Shown here piece by piece: positions 45,583-55,665 of a stretch of 64,000 nt of DNA. The DNA comes from Hyphomicrobiales bacterium. GTDB taxonomy: Bacteria; Pseudomonadota; Alphaproteobacteria; Rhizobiales; Rhizobiaceae. The notes beneath the pieces are model-generated. The model was not told the DNA's origin. It did no database searches and was given only the letters and a program-made list of their open reading frames with translations. The stretch's first letter is position 1. Every line of letters begins with the position of its first letter. A program made the position numbers and the translations under genes. The DNA is taken from positions 71,513 to 135,512 of the forward strand of contig UBTY01000010.1 in assembly GCA_900468535.1 (NCBI GenBank), written 5' to 3'.

Positions 45583-46338
45583 ATGATCCCTGACGTCAAG
45601 CCAAACAGCGTTCTCTATCTCAACAACGTCTCGGTTTCCTTCGATGGATTCAAGGCGCTGAACTCGCTGTCGATCGTCATCGAGCCCGGCGAACTTCGGG
45701 CCATCATCGGCCCGAATGGTGCTGGCAAGACGACGATGATGGACATCATCACCGGCAAGACCCGACCGGATGAAGGCGAAGTGTTCTTCAACGGGCAGAC
45801 CGATCTCACCAAGCTCGACGAAGCCGACATCGCCCAGCTCGGGATCGGCCGCAAGTTCCAGAAGCCGACGGTATTCGAAAGCCACACGGTCTGGGACAAC
45901 CTCGAACTCGCCTTGAACCGCAAGCGCGATGTCTTCTCGACGCTGTTCTACCGGCTCTCCGCGGAAGACAAAGCGCGCATCGAGGAGATCCTTGAGACGG
46001 TGCGGCTGACGCATCGGCGCGACGAACTCGCCGCCAACCTCTCGCACGGCCAGAAGCAATGGCTTGAGATCGGCATGCTTCTGGCGCAGGAGCCGAAGCT
46101 GCTGCTGGTCGATGAACCGGTCGCCGGTATGACCGATGCGGAGACGGCGGAGACGGCGATCCTGCTCAAGGAGATCGCCAAGACCCGCTCGGTAGTCGTC
46201 GTCGAGCACGACATGGGCTTCATCCGCGATCTGGGCGTCAAGGTGACGTGCCTTGCCGAAGGTTCGGTGCTGGCCGAGGGATCGATCGATTTCGTGAGCT
46301 CCGATCCGAAGGTGATCGAGAACTATCTGGGGCGCTGA
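45583..46338 (+). CDS. urtD: urea ABC transporter ATPase UrtD
   Basis: 251 residues. Walker A GPNGAGKTT, modified signature LSHGQKQWLEIGM, Walker B LLVDEPVAGM, switch His in VVVEHDMGFI. The GRKFQKPTVFESHTVWDNLELA stretch is typical of UrtD. It drives urea uptake together with UrtE, whose start follows one base after the stop. Confidence 0.94.
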   Translation: MIPDVKPNSVLYLNNVSVSFDGFKALNSLSIVIEPGELRAIIGPNGAGKTTMMDIITGKTRPDEGEVFFNGQTDLTKLDEADIAQLGIGRKFQKPTVFESHTVWDNLELALNRKRDVFSTLFYRLSAEDKARIEEILETVRLTHRRDELAANLSHGQKQWLEIGMLLAQEPKLLLVDEPVAGMTDAETAETAILLKEIAKTRSVVVVEHDMGFIRDLGVKVTCLAEGSVLAEGSIDFVSSDPKVIENYLGR

Positions 46339-46339
46339 G

Positions 46340-47035
46340 ATGCTGACAGTCGAAAATGCAAACCTTCACTATGGCGCGGCACAGGCGTTGCGCGGCATTT
46401 CCATCAAGGCGGAAATGGGCAAGATCACTTGCGTGCTGGGGCGTAACGGCGTGGGCAAGAGTTCTCTTCTCCGCGCCGTTACCGGCCAGCATCCGCTGTC
46501 GGCGGGAACGGTGACGTTCAACGACACCAGGCTCAACGGCCTGCCGCCCTATGCACGCGCCAAGCAGGGCATCGGCTATGTGCCGCAGGGGCGCGAGATT
46601 TTCCCCTTGCTGACGGTCAAGGAAAATCTCGAGACCGGCTTTGCGCCGCTCTCACGCGGTAGCAAGAATATTCCCGATGATATCTTCAGCCTGTTTCCAG
46701 TGTTGCAGACCATGCTTGGACGTCGCGGCGGCGACCTTTCCGGCGGGCAGCAGCAGCAGCTGGCGATCGGCCGGGCGATGGTGACGCGGCCGAAGATCCT
46801 CGTGCTCGACGAGCCGACCGAAGGCATCCAGCCGTCGATCATCAAGGATATCGGCCGGGCGATCCGCTATCTGCGGGATAGCACCGGCATGGCGATCTTG
46901 CTCGTCGAGCAGTATCTCGATTTCTGCCGCGAACTTGCCGACTACGTCTACATCATGGATCGCGGCGAAATCGTGCACGAGGGTCTTGCGGAGACGCTGG
47001 ATACGCCGGAAGCGCGTCGTCATCTGACTGTCTGA
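46340..47035 (+). CDS. urtE: urea ABC transporter ATPase UrtE
   Basis: 231 residues. Walker A GRNGVGKSS, signature LSGGQQQQLAIGRA, Walker B VLDEPTEGIQPSI and a Gln switch in LLVEQYLDF. The N-terminus LTVENANLHYGAAQALRGI is family-typical. Last gene of urtABCDE; a 180-base gap with a sigma-54 type promoter separates it from ureD. Confidence 0.94.
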   Translation: MLTVENANLHYGAAQALRGISIKAEMGKITCVLGRNGVGKSSLLRAVTGQHPLSAGTVTFNDTRLNGLPPYARAKQGIGYVPQGREIFPLLTVKENLETGFAPLSRGSKNIPDDIFSLFPVLQTMLGRRGGDLSGGQQQQLAIGRAMVTRPKILVLDEPTEGIQPSIIKDIGRAIRYLRDSTGMAILLVEQYLDFCRELADYVYIMDRGEIVHEGLAETLDTPEARRHLTV

Positions 47036-47128
47036 TCCGGCGGCTATCTCTTGGGCAGATGCTGTTTTTCTCGGCAGTTTCCGAGCGGGCTTGTTGACGC
47101 GGGTCCGATAGCCGATCGCGTCTCCGCG

Positions 47129-47144
47129 CGGCACGGGAATTGCT
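47129..47144 (+). promoter_or_regulatory. sigma-54 (RpoN) promoter of the urease operon
   Basis: CGGCACG-N4-TTGCT matches the -24/-12 consensus TGGCACG-N4-TTGCW with one mismatch, keeping the essential GG and GC ten bases apart. The expected start of transcription is near 47155, about 60 bases before ureD. A small inverted repeat CTTGC-N5-GCAAG (47143-47157) overlaps that point. Confidence 0.65.
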
Positions 47145-47215
47145 TGCTTTCTGCAAGTTAGTGACTTCAATGAAAACGGCCGGAACCAACCGGCGGTGCA
47201 TTGGGAAGGGACGGA

Positions 47216-48037
47216 ATGACGAACGCGGCGGCAGCCACGAGACCGCAGAGAGCCGAGGGGCGCGGGCATCTGGCTGCGAAGACGCTCGACGGGCGCACGC
47301 GCCTGCAGGAGCTTTATCAGGAGGGAGCGGCCAAGATCCGGCTTCCGGATACGTTCGATTCCTCCATGGAAGCCGTCATCATCAATACGGCAGGCGGGCT
47401 CACCGGTGGCGACCGGATGAACTGGAGCGTCGCGGCGGCGCCCGGTGCCCGTATCGACGTAACCACACAGGCCTGCGAGAAGATCTACAAGGCATCGGCA
47501 GGAACGGCTGACGTCAACACCAGCATTACCGTCGGCGCGAAAGCGCGGGTGGACTGGTTGCCGCAGGAAACCATTCTCTTCGATCGTTCGTCGCTGTTTC
47601 GTCGGCTCGACGTCGATCTTGATAACGATGCCGAATTCCTGGCGGTCGAGGCCATCCTGCTTGGCCGCAAGGCGATGGGGGAGGCGGTGGATACCGGCCT
47701 CTTTCGCGACCGCTGGCGTATTCGCAAGGGCGGCAGGCTTTGCCACGCCGAGGATTTGCAGCTGCGGGGCAATGTCGCTTCACTTGCCGGCGCCGATGCC
47801 GTGCTGTCAGGCAAGGTTGCGTTTGCGACGCTGCTCTATGTCGGACCGCGGGCCGAAGCCTACCTTGCTGCAGTCCGCCCGTTGCTCGAAGGGCATATGG
47901 GCGGCGCCAGCAGTTGGGCCGGCAAGCTCGTCGTGCGCCTTTCGGCTTCCGATGGCTTTGCGCTCAGAAAAATTCTCATCCCGATCATTTCGACCTTGCG
48001 CAATGGGGCGCCGGTACCGAAAGTCTGGAATCTCTAG
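47216..48037 (+). CDS. ureD: urease accessory protein UreD
   Basis: 273 residues from the ATG at 47216, with GGAAGGGA upstream. UreD (UreH) is the scaffold that binds apo-urease and recruits UreF and UreG for nickel insertion. Family stretches: [20 protein letters not shown] is diagnostic, then [11 protein letters not shown] and [12 protein letters not shown]. First gene of the urease operon, behind the sigma-54 type promoter; ureA follows after 20 bases. Confidence 0.95.
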   Translation: MTNAAAATRPQRAEGRGHLAAKTLDGRTRLQELYQEGAAKIRLPDTFDSSMEAVIINTAGGLTGGDRMNWSVAAAPGARIDVTTQACEKIYKASAGTADVNTSITVGAKARVDWLPQETILFDRSSLFRRLDVDLDNDAEFLAVEAILLGRKAMGEAVDTGLFRDRWRIRKGGRLCHAEDLQLRGNVASLAGADAVLSGKVAFATLLYVGPRAEAYLAAVRPLLEGHMGGASSWAGKLVVRLSASDGFALRKILIPIISTLRNGAPVPKVWNL

Positions 48038-48057
48038 TTCAAGCAGATGGATGCACG

Positions 48058-48360
48058 ATGAACCTCACACCGAGAGAAAAAGACAAGCTGTTGATTTCGA
48101 TGGCGGCGATGGTCGCGCGGCGGCGGCTGGAGCGGGGCGTCAAGCTCAACTATCCGGAGGCGATCGCGCTGATTTCCGATTTCGTCGTCGAAGGCGCGCG
48201 TGATGGGCGTCCGGTGGCGGAGCTGATGGAGGCGGGAGCCCATGTCATCGGTCGTGACCAGGTGATGGAAGGCATCGCGGAGATGATCCATGACGTGCAG
48301 GTCGAGGCGACTTTCCCTGACGGCACAAAGCTTGTGACCGTCCACGAACCGATCCGCTGA
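48058..48360 (+). CDS. ureA: urease gamma subunit UreA
   Basis: 100 residues, the full gamma subunit length. It opens [20 protein letters not shown] and contains [20 protein letters not shown] and ends [11 protein letters not shown]. Together with beta and alpha it forms the (ABC)3 urease. A small DUF1272 gene, not ureB, comes next. Confidence 0.97.
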   Translation: MNLTPREKDKLLISMAAMVARRRLERGVKLNYPEAIALISDFVVEGARDGRPVAELMEAGAHVIGRDQVMEGIAEMIHDVQVEATFPDGTKLVTVHEPIR

Positions 48361-48367
48361 GGTCCCG

Positions 48368-48622
48368 ATGCTGGAGCTGCGCCCCAATTGCGAATGCTGC
48401 GACAAGGATCTGCCGCCTGACAGTTCAGAAGCGATGATCTGCACCTTCGAGTGCACGTTCTGCGCCGATTGTGTTGCCGATATCCTCGGTGGTGTCTGCC
48501 CGAACTGTGGCGGCGAACTCGTGCGCCGCCCGGTGCGCCCGGCTGCCAAGCTTGCCAAATATCCCGCGTCGACAAAGCGCGTTCTGAAGGCCGAGGGCTG
48601 CACGCCCATCAAGGCCGCGTGA
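48368..48622 (+). CDS. DUF1272 cysteine-rich zinc-binding protein
   Basis: 84 residues with ten cysteines; the core is [20 protein letters not shown] and VCPNCGG, a zinc-ribbon arrangement of the DUF1272 family. The C-terminus is basic. It lies between ureA and ureB, 7 bases after ureA and 10 before ureB, so it is translated with the urease subunits. Known as a frequent passenger in rhizobial urease operons; function unknown. A metal-handling or protein-interaction role is a guess. Confidence 0.88.
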   Translation: MLELRPNCECCDKDLPPDSSEAMICTFECTFCADCVADILGGVCPNCGGELVRRPVRPAAKLAKYPASTKRVLKAEGCTPIKAA

Positions 48623-48632
48623 GGAGAAGACC

Positions 48633-48938
48633 ATGATCCCAGGAGAAATCATTGCCGCGAGCGGCGACATCGAGCTGAACGCCGGCGCGCCGACGATAAC
48701 GCTCGACGTCTCGAACACGGGCGATCGCCCGGTGCAGGTCGGCAGCCATTATCATTTCGCGGAAACCAATGCCGGCCTGTCGTTCGATCGGGACAAGGCG
48801 CAGGGTATGCGGCTCGACATCCCGGCCGGCACGGCCGTTCGATTCGAGCCGGGCCAGACGCGTTCGGTGACCCTTATTCCGCTTTCCGGCAAGCGCGAGG
48901 TCTATGGCTTCCGCCAGCTCGTCATGGGCAAGCTCTGA
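48633..48938 (+). CDS. ureB: urease beta subunit UreB
   Basis: 101 residues with AGGAGA upstream. It begins [18 protein letters not shown] and carries [19 protein letters not shown] and [11 protein letters not shown], standard for beta. It forms the structural partner of UreC in the trimer. Confidence 0.97.
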   Translation: MIPGEIIAASGDIELNAGAPTITLDVSNTGDRPVQVGSHYHFAETNAGLSFDRDKAQGMRLDIPAGTAVRFEPGQTRSVTLIPLSGKREVYGFRQLVMGKL

Positions 48939-48956
48939 GGGATCGGGGAGGAAACG

Positions 48957-49367
48957 ATGCGCGCGAGCTTGTATCTCCTGGCGGCCGGTATCGGCACGTT
49001 CATCGCCTTCGGCGCCAGTGCGGAAGATGTGGATTGCAATAATCCGGTCACGCAGACCGACATGACAGCTTGCGAGCAGGAGCGTCAGGAAACAGCCGAC
49101 AAGGCATTGAACGTGCAATACAAGATCACCCGTGCGGCGCTTGCTGCGGTCGATAAGGATCTCGAGGGCGACATGCGCGGCGCCGAAGAGGCGCTGGTGA
49201 AGGCGCAGCGCGCCTGGGTGAATTTTCGCGATGCGGAGTGCGAGGCGGCCGGCTTCCAGGCGCGCGGCGGCACGATGGAACCGATGCTGGTTGCCGGCTG
49301 CATTGCCGAGCTGACGGACGAGCGCACCAAGCAGCTCAAGGAACTCGCAGAGACGATGGGCAACTGA
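48957..49367 (+). CDS. LprI-like (DUF1311) secreted protein
   Basis: 136 residues with a signal peptide of about 22 (cleavage near ASA/ED). The mature part is the LprI fold: DCNNPVTQTDMTACEQERQE, then LVKAQRAWVNFRDAECEAAG, with four cysteines likely to form two disulfides. Some LprI-like proteins inhibit lysozyme; many are uncharacterised. It sits between ureB and the GT29-like gene, with one base before the next start. Link to urease function is unknown. Confidence 0.85.
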   Translation: MRASLYLLAAGIGTFIAFGASAEDVDCNNPVTQTDMTACEQERQETADKALNVQYKITRAALAAVDKDLEGDMRGAEEALVKAQRAWVNFRDAECEAAGFQARGGTMEPMLVAGCIAELTDERTKQLKELAETMGN

Positions 49368-49368
49368 C

Positions 49369-50007
49369 GTGACTGACAGGATCATGATCGTCGGCAACGG
49401 AGAGATCGGCGCCAAAGCGGCGGCCGCGGTAGCGGATGCCTCTTTCGTTATCCGCTTCAACGAATGCCGGTCCTATGAGGCAAGCGCGGGCCGCACCGAT
49501 GTCGTCGCGGTCTGCAATACGGGACGGCCGGGCAAGGCAATGGTTGCCTCACAGGCGTGGCGCGAACATCCCGCCGTGCGCGAAGCTGCGGCCATCTGGA
49601 GCGTTCGTGATCCGCGGAAGTTCGCCGAGCTGAAGACGCCGCTCGCCGTATCGCATCCTGAACTCGACGATTTCTGCGACGACTACACGAGTCAATTCAA
49701 TGCGTTCTGCGCGGATACTGGCAAGACGCATGTGGTCGTTGATAAAGCGATTCATGAGGCCGTCGACGCTGCACTCGGTGCCTATCACCCAGCGCCCTAC
49801 GTCGTGCCGAGCAGCGGCATGATCGTTATTGCCGAAGTAATGAACAGATTTCCCGAGGCGGCCATCGATCTTGCGGGCTTCGGCCACGCGGGGTGGGAAT
49901 GGCATCCCTTCGCTGCCGAGCGGCAGCTTGTCGATCTTTATGTCGCCGAGGGCCGCGTTACGCGGCTGCCGGCGAACGCATCCGTTTCTTCCTCCCAAGG
50001 AGCCTGA
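49369..50007 (+). CDS. urease operon accessory protein, GT29 (sialyltransferase)-like
   Basis: 212 residues from a GTG one base after the previous stop. A Rossmann-like N-terminus reads IMIVGNGEIG, followed by FVIRFNECRSYEASAGRTDVV and CNTG. This order (VGNG, then V-R-FN, then GRTD and N-TG) resembles the sialyl motifs of family 29 glycosyltransferases. The C-terminal part has PSSGMIVIAEVMNRFPEA and LAGFGHAGWEWHPF, close to the S and VS motif region. Rhizobial genomes carry this gene within urease operons. Whether it transfers a sugar is unknown; a catalytic His is present in the last motif (GHAGWEWH). Confidence 0.7.
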   Translation: MTDRIMIVGNGEIGAKAAAAVADASFVIRFNECRSYEASAGRTDVVAVCNTGRPGKAMVASQAWREHPAVREAAAIWSVRDPRKFAELKTPLAVSHPELDDFCDDYTSQFNAFCADTGKTHVVVDKAIHEAVDAALGAYHPAPYVVPSSGMIVIAEVMNRFPEAAIDLAGFGHAGWEWHPFAAERQLVDLYVAEGRVTRLPANASVSSSQGA

Positions 50008-50010
50008 CAT

Positions 50011-51723
<1,713 letters not shown>

Positions 51724-52064
51724 ACGCGATCGAAGGCCGGTGCGTTCGCACCGGTCTTCCCACCTGAAATATTAAGCTCGATTTCCACCGTTTGTTTGTC
51801 TGCCAGTCGGATGCGCCACAATGAGGCGGGGCGTCCGGTATGATACATGCCCATCGACCGCCGACGGAAATCGGAATGAAAATCAATGTGTTGGGTTTTT
51901 CAGTTTTTTCTTTGATTCAACCCTGAAATCGTAGCGTTTTTGGGCATTTCCCCGGGCCCTTTCAATTTACCAAATTCATTCGAATCTTAACAATTCACTT
52001 AAGAACCCGGCAGGAATTGGCCTCTATCCAATGTGCTTGGCGCTGGGCAAAAAGGTCGATTCGG
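51724..52064. other. 341-base gap after ureC
   Basis: It holds the hairpin at 51732-51759 and an AT-rich stretch (51870-52005) that probably contains the promoter of the GGDEF gene. No gene is seen. Confidence 0.5.
51732..51759 (+). terminator. hairpin after ureC
   Basis: A 13-bp stem with one G-T pair (51732-51744 with 51747-51759), 8 bases past the stop. No T-run. Confidence 0.6.
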
Positions 52065-52904
52065 ATGAAAATTTCTCTCCAGGCAGAGCTTGGCGATTTT
52101 CAGAATCGCGGCACGATTTACACGTTCGCTCTCAAGATGAGCTTTCTCGCGGTGGCGCTGTCGTCGGCCGTCATCGTTCTCGTTCTGCCGGTTGTCGGCT
52201 GGCTGGGGCTGTTGCCGATTCCGCTCGCGCACGCACTGATTTATGGTGTCGTGTTTTCCTGGCTGATCGGCGGTCTGGTTTCCGGCAGCCTGGCGCTTCT
52301 TGCGGGACATGCCATGCATCAGCTCAGCGTTTCGCGGGCGGAATTCGAGCGGCTCAGCCGGACGGATATGCTGTCAGGGCTCCTCAATCGGCGGGCTTTC
52401 ACGGAGGCGCTGAGCTGCGCTGACGAGGGGGCGTGTCTCGCGATCTTCGACGTCGATCGTTTCAAGGCGATCAACGATCGTTTCGGCCATGCATGTGGCG
52501 ATGCCGTTATCGTTGCGGTTTCCGCCACGCTCGCCACTTCCTTCGGCGGCAGCTCGGTCGCGGCACGTCTTGGAGGGGAGGAGTTCGGCGTCATCGTGGC
52601 CGGCAGCCAGCGGGACGAGCGTATTGCCCGGGTGCGCCTGGTCTGCGCCGAACTTGCGGAACATCCGGTGTGCGCCGAGGGCTGCTCGATCGGCATTACT
52701 GTCTCCGCCGGCATTGCAGAATTTGCGCCCGGTCGCAGCAAGGAGGCCGTTTATTCTTCCGCCGACAAGGCGCTTTATCTCGCCAAGGCGCTGGGGCGTA
52801 ACCGCGTGGTTCACGAGGAGGATGGATTGCAGAGCCGCCTTCGGCATCTGGCCGAAAACGCGGCCGCTGAACCCGATTATCCTACGGCAAAGAGCGCAGG
52901 ATAG
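52065..52904 (+). CDS. membrane-bound GGDEF diguanylate cyclase
   Basis: 279 residues from the ATG at 52065. Two membrane segments (about 24-48 and 53-80) are followed by a GGDEF domain (about 97-250): [35 protein letters not shown] and the active site [12 protein letters not shown]. The GGEEF motif is catalytically competent. The inhibitory RxxD site just before it is missing, so product inhibition is unlikely. It separates ureDABC from ureEFG but has its own upstream region; it is probably an unrelated passenger. Confidence 0.85.
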   Translation: MKISLQAELGDFQNRGTIYTFALKMSFLAVALSSAVIVLVLPVVGWLGLLPIPLAHALIYGVVFSWLIGGLVSGSLALLAGHAMHQLSVSRAEFERLSRTDMLSGLLNRRAFTEALSCADEGACLAIFDVDRFKAINDRFGHACGDAVIVAVSATLATSFGGSSVAARLGGEEFGVIVAGSQRDERIARVRLVCAELAEHPVCAEGCSIGITVSAGIAEFAPGRSKEAVYSSADKALYLAKALGRNRVVHEEDGLQSRLRHLAENAAAEPDYPTAKSAG

Positions 52905-52984
52905 TCAGGCGCTTCCGCACTTTGCCGCTTGCATCGCAAGGGGGTATTTTGCATGGTCACAGTCTCAATGAAAATGGACATGTC

Positions 52985-53476
52985 ATGCAGCGCGTTACCT
53001 CTTATCTTCCCGCCGGCACGCCTTCCTCGAACCCAACAGGCAAGGTCGTCCTGCCGCATGATCTGAGGCATCTGCGCCGAAAACTCCTGCATCTCGACAA
53101 TGGCGACATGGTCATGCTCGACCTCAAGGAGCCGGTGCTTTTTGCGAGCGGCGACATGCTGGTGCTCGAGGACGGCGAATTGATCGAAGTCGTCGCGGCC
53201 GATGAAAAGCTCTTCGAGATCAAGCCGAAGGATCGGCTGCATCTGATCGAACTCGCCTGGCATCTCGGCAATCGGCACCTCGGCGCACAGATCGAGGATG
53301 ACCGTATCCTGATCCTTCGCGATCACGTCATTCGTTCGATGCTGGAAGGGCTTGGTGCTGAGGTCAACGAAGTGACGGAACCGTTCCAGCCCGTCCGCGG
53401 TGCCTATCATTCGCATGGCAGCCATTCGCACGGCCACGATCACGGCCATGGTCACCACCATCACTCCCACGACTGA
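52985..53476 (+). CDS. ureE: urease accessory protein UreE, nickel metallochaperone
   Basis: 163 residues from the ATG at 52985. The N-terminal peptide-binding domain has [20 protein letters not shown], the C-terminal domain has [17 protein letters not shown] with the conserved nickel His. The tail (about 141-163) is His-rich: 12 of the last 23 residues are His, expected to store or deliver nickel to UreG. Its stop lies one base before the ureF ATG. Confidence 0.95.
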   Translation: MQRVTSYLPAGTPSSNPTGKVVLPHDLRHLRRKLLHLDNGDMVMLDLKEPVLFASGDMLVLEDGELIEVVAADEKLFEIKPKDRLHLIELAWHLGNRHLGAQIEDDRILILRDHVIRSMLEGLGAEVNEVTEPFQPVRGAYHSHGSHSHGHDHGHGHHHHSHD

Positions 53477-53477
53477 G

Positions 53478-54149
53478 ATGACCGAAGATACCGACCTGCA
53501 GGCCCTGCTTCGGCTGATGGCATGGCTTTCGCCGGCATTTCCCGTCGGCTCCTTCGCCTATTCCGGCGGATTGGAACGTGCCGTCGAGGATGGTCTGGTT
53601 CGCGACGTTGCCTCGCTGAAGGATTGGGTTTCGACGCTGATCACGCGTGGCAGTGTCTGGAACGACGTCGTATTGCTGGCGGCGGCCCATGGTGCTCATG
53701 CGAATGCTGAAGGCCTTGGATCTGTGTGCGAACTGGGTGAGGCGCTTGCGGGTTCGCGCGAGCGTCACCAGGAGACCATGCTGCTCGGCGATGCTTTCCT
53801 GACGTCAGCACGCGCGTGGCCGGATCCGGTTTTCGATCGTTTGCCGCGCAGCGTCGTCTATCCGGTTGCGGTTGGCGCCGTCGCAGGTGCTCATGCTATC
53901 CCGCTTGAGCGCGTCATAGCGGCCTTCGTACATGCTTATCTTTCCCAGGCCGTGTCGGCGGGGATACGCTTGGGCGTTGCCGGGCAAAAGGATGGTGTGG
54001 CGATACTTGCGGGGCTTGAGGCTGATATCGCCGGCCTCGCCAAGCGCGCCGCCGTCGCTTCGCTCGACGACCTGGGCTCAGCGACCATTCAGGCCGATAT
54101 CATGTCGTTGCGCCATGAGACGCAGCAGACCCGGCTCTTCCGGTCGTGA
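53478..54149 (+). CDS. ureF: urease accessory protein UreF
   Basis: 223 residues from the ATG at 53478. All-helical GTPase-activating partner of UreG in the UreDFG activation complex. Family motifs: [21 protein letters not shown] is diagnostic, then [14 protein letters not shown] and [19 protein letters not shown] gap of 82 bases precedes ureG. Confidence 0.95.
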   Translation: MTEDTDLQALLRLMAWLSPAFPVGSFAYSGGLERAVEDGLVRDVASLKDWVSTLITRGSVWNDVVLLAAAHGAHANAEGLGSVCELGEALAGSRERHQETMLLGDAFLTSARAWPDPVFDRLPRSVVYPVAVGAVAGAHAIPLERVIAAFVHAYLSQAVSAGIRLGVAGQKDGVAILAGLEADIAGLAKRAAVASLDDLGSATIQADIMSLRHETQQTRLFRS

Positions 54150-54231
54150 CATCGGCCATTGCCATACGTCATTTGCAGGTGGTCGCTCCGCGGACGCCGC
54201 GCTATCATCGATCCCGATTGGAGTTTTCAGC

Positions 54232-54843
54232 ATGAAATCAGGAAATGGACCTTTGCGGGTCGGTATCGGCGGCCCTGTCGGCTCCGGCAAGACGGCGCTG
54301 ACCGAGAAGCTTTGCAAGGCGATGCGCGACGACTACTCGGTCGCCGTTGTTACCAACGACATCTACACGACCGAGGATGCCGAAGCGCTTATGCGGATGC
54401 AGGCGCTTCCATCCGAGCGGATCGTCGGCGTGGAGACGGGGGGGTGCCCGCATACGGCAATCCGCGAGGATGCGACGATCAACCTGCAGGCCATTGCTGG
54501 CCTCAGCGAGCGCATTCCCGATCTTGACGTGGTCTTCATCGAATCCGGCGGCGATAACCTAGCGGCGACCTTCTCTCCGGATCTTGCCGATATCACCATC
54601 TATGTGATTTCCGTCTGCCAGGGCGAAGAAATCCCGCGCAAGGGTGGTCCTGGTATCACCAAGTCCGACCTGCTCGTCATCAACAAGAAGGACCTTGCGC
54701 CCCACGTCGGTGCCGATCTCGAGGTGATGGACCGCGACGCGACGCGCATGCGCCAGGATCGCCCCTTTGTCTTCTCCGATATGAAGCGGGGCGATGGCAT
54801 TGGTTCGATCGTCAGCTTCCTAAAAGAGCATGGCGGTCTTTAA
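54232..54843 (+). CDS. ureG: urease accessory GTPase UreG
   Basis: 203 residues from the ATG at 54232, with GGAG eight bases upstream. SIMIBI GTPase: P-loop GPVGSGKT at 14-21, metal-binding Cys72-Pro-His74, switch region [13 protein letters not shown], and specificity NKKDLAP. It delivers nickel to urease through GTP hydrolysis with UreE and UreDF. It is the last gene of the set; the convergent regulator gene ends 3 bases away. Confidence 0.97.
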   Translation: MKSGNGPLRVGIGGPVGSGKTALTEKLCKAMRDDYSVAVVTNDIYTTEDAEALMRMQALPSERIVGVETGGCPHTAIREDATINLQAIAGLSERIPDLDVVFIESGGDNLAATFSPDLADITIYVISVCQGEEIPRKGGPGITKSDLLVINKKDLAPHVGADLEVMDRDATRMRQDRPFVFSDMKRGDGIGSIVSFLKEHGGL

Positions 54844-54846
54844 CCG

Positions 54847-55530
54847 TTAAATCTGCTCCAGCATGTCCATGTTGCTGATTGCGATCGAGCGTCCGCTGAC
54901 GGTGACGCCGGCGGTTCTCAGCGCTGAGAACGCACGCGAGAGCGCCTCGGGAGCAAGTCCGAGCTTGCGAGCCAGCAGGCTCTTCTGGAACGGAAGCCGC
55001 AACGACGCCGCGCCGCCGTTCGGCGTGCAGTGTGTCAGCAGATAGCTTGCGACGCGCTGCGGCGCCGTCTGCATCCGGTCGCTGGCGAGGCAGTCCATCG
55101 TCGACAGCAAGTGCTGCGAGAGGCTGCGCACGATAGCGATGCCGATGCGCGGCTGATCTTCCAGCAGCTCGCGAACCTTCTCGAGATCGAACCGCGCGAG
55201 TATCGCGGGCTCCATCACCTGGGCGCTGTAATTGTAGTCACAGCCGTCCAGAATGAGGCATTCGCCGAAGCTGTCGCCGGGTTCGCAGATACGGATATCG
55301 GCTTCCCGACCTTCGCTTCCGGGCCGGTAAAGGCGTACATAGCCGCTCAGCACGCTGTAGAAATAGTCCGCCGTGTCACCGTCATGGAAGAGGATGTCCT
55401 GGGGTTGGCAACGCACGGCAGTCGCGCACGCAAGCAGTGCCTCCCGTTCGTTCCGGCTCAGGCTCGACACGATCAGGGCTTTGCCAAGCGTCGCTGTCTG
55501 CGCGTTGCTCAGTTTCAAGGCCGTAGTCAT
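54847..55530 (-). CDS. Crp/Fnr family regulator without iron-sulfur cysteines (DNR/FixK-like)
   Basis: 227 residues with GGAG upstream. It has a cyclic-nucleotide-binding-type beta-roll (about 30-130: ILFHDGDTADYFYSVLSGYVRLY, EPGDSFGECLIL), a dimer helix, and a Crp-type HTH with FQKSLLARKLGLAPEALSRAF. The recognition helix keeps E-xx-SR (Glu, Ser, Arg), the residues FNR uses to read TTGAT. There is no N-terminal cysteine cluster as in Fnr/FnrN. It may sense NO/heme (Dnr/NnrR) or be redox-independent (FixK). A perfect FNR box is found 76 bases before its start. Confidence 0.85.
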   Translation of the reverse strand: MTTALKLSNAQTATLGKALIVSSLSRNEREALLACATAVRCQPQDILFHDGDTADYFYSVLSGYVRLYRPGSEGREADIRICEPGDSFGECLILDGCDYNYSAQVMEPAILARFDLEKVRELLEDQPRIGIAIVRSLSQHLLSTMDCLASDRMQTAPQRVASYLLTHCTPNGGAASLRLPFQKSLLARKLGLAPEALSRAFSALRTAGVTVSGRSIAISNMDMLEQI

Positions 55531-55605
55531 CTCTTTCTCCGTTGATGGTCATACAGGCGAACTCCGCCTGCAACCTCAGACTAGCCGAAGACGAGAAGTC
55601 GCAAC

Positions 55606-55619
55606 TTGATATGGATCAA
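55606..55619 (-). promoter_or_regulatory. FNR/FixK box (anaerobox)
   Basis: TTGAT-N4-ATCAA, an exact palindromic match to the FNR/FixK consensus, centred about 82 bases before the Crp/Fnr-type start codon. Confidence 0.75.
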
Positions 55620-55637
55620 TTTCTCGAAGGAAGAAAA

Positions 55638-55660
55638 AAGCCGGGGCGAGGCCCCGGCTT
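55638..55660 (-). terminator. intrinsic terminator of the RND efflux operon
   Basis: A perfect 10-bp stem (55638-55647 with 55651-55660). On the minus strand a T-run follows (complement of A at 55633-55639). It lies 5 bases past the RND stop codon. Confidence 0.85.
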
Positions 55661-55665
55661 GAACG

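Noticed and set aside
44899..46209. A 436-codon minus-strand frame opposite urtC and urtD
   Set aside because: Opposite two clearly coding genes and of shadow composition.
51987..52002. TTAA-N8-TTAA before the GGDEF gene as a CtrA box
   Set aside because: The spacer is 8 rather than 7 bases, which puts the two halves out of register.
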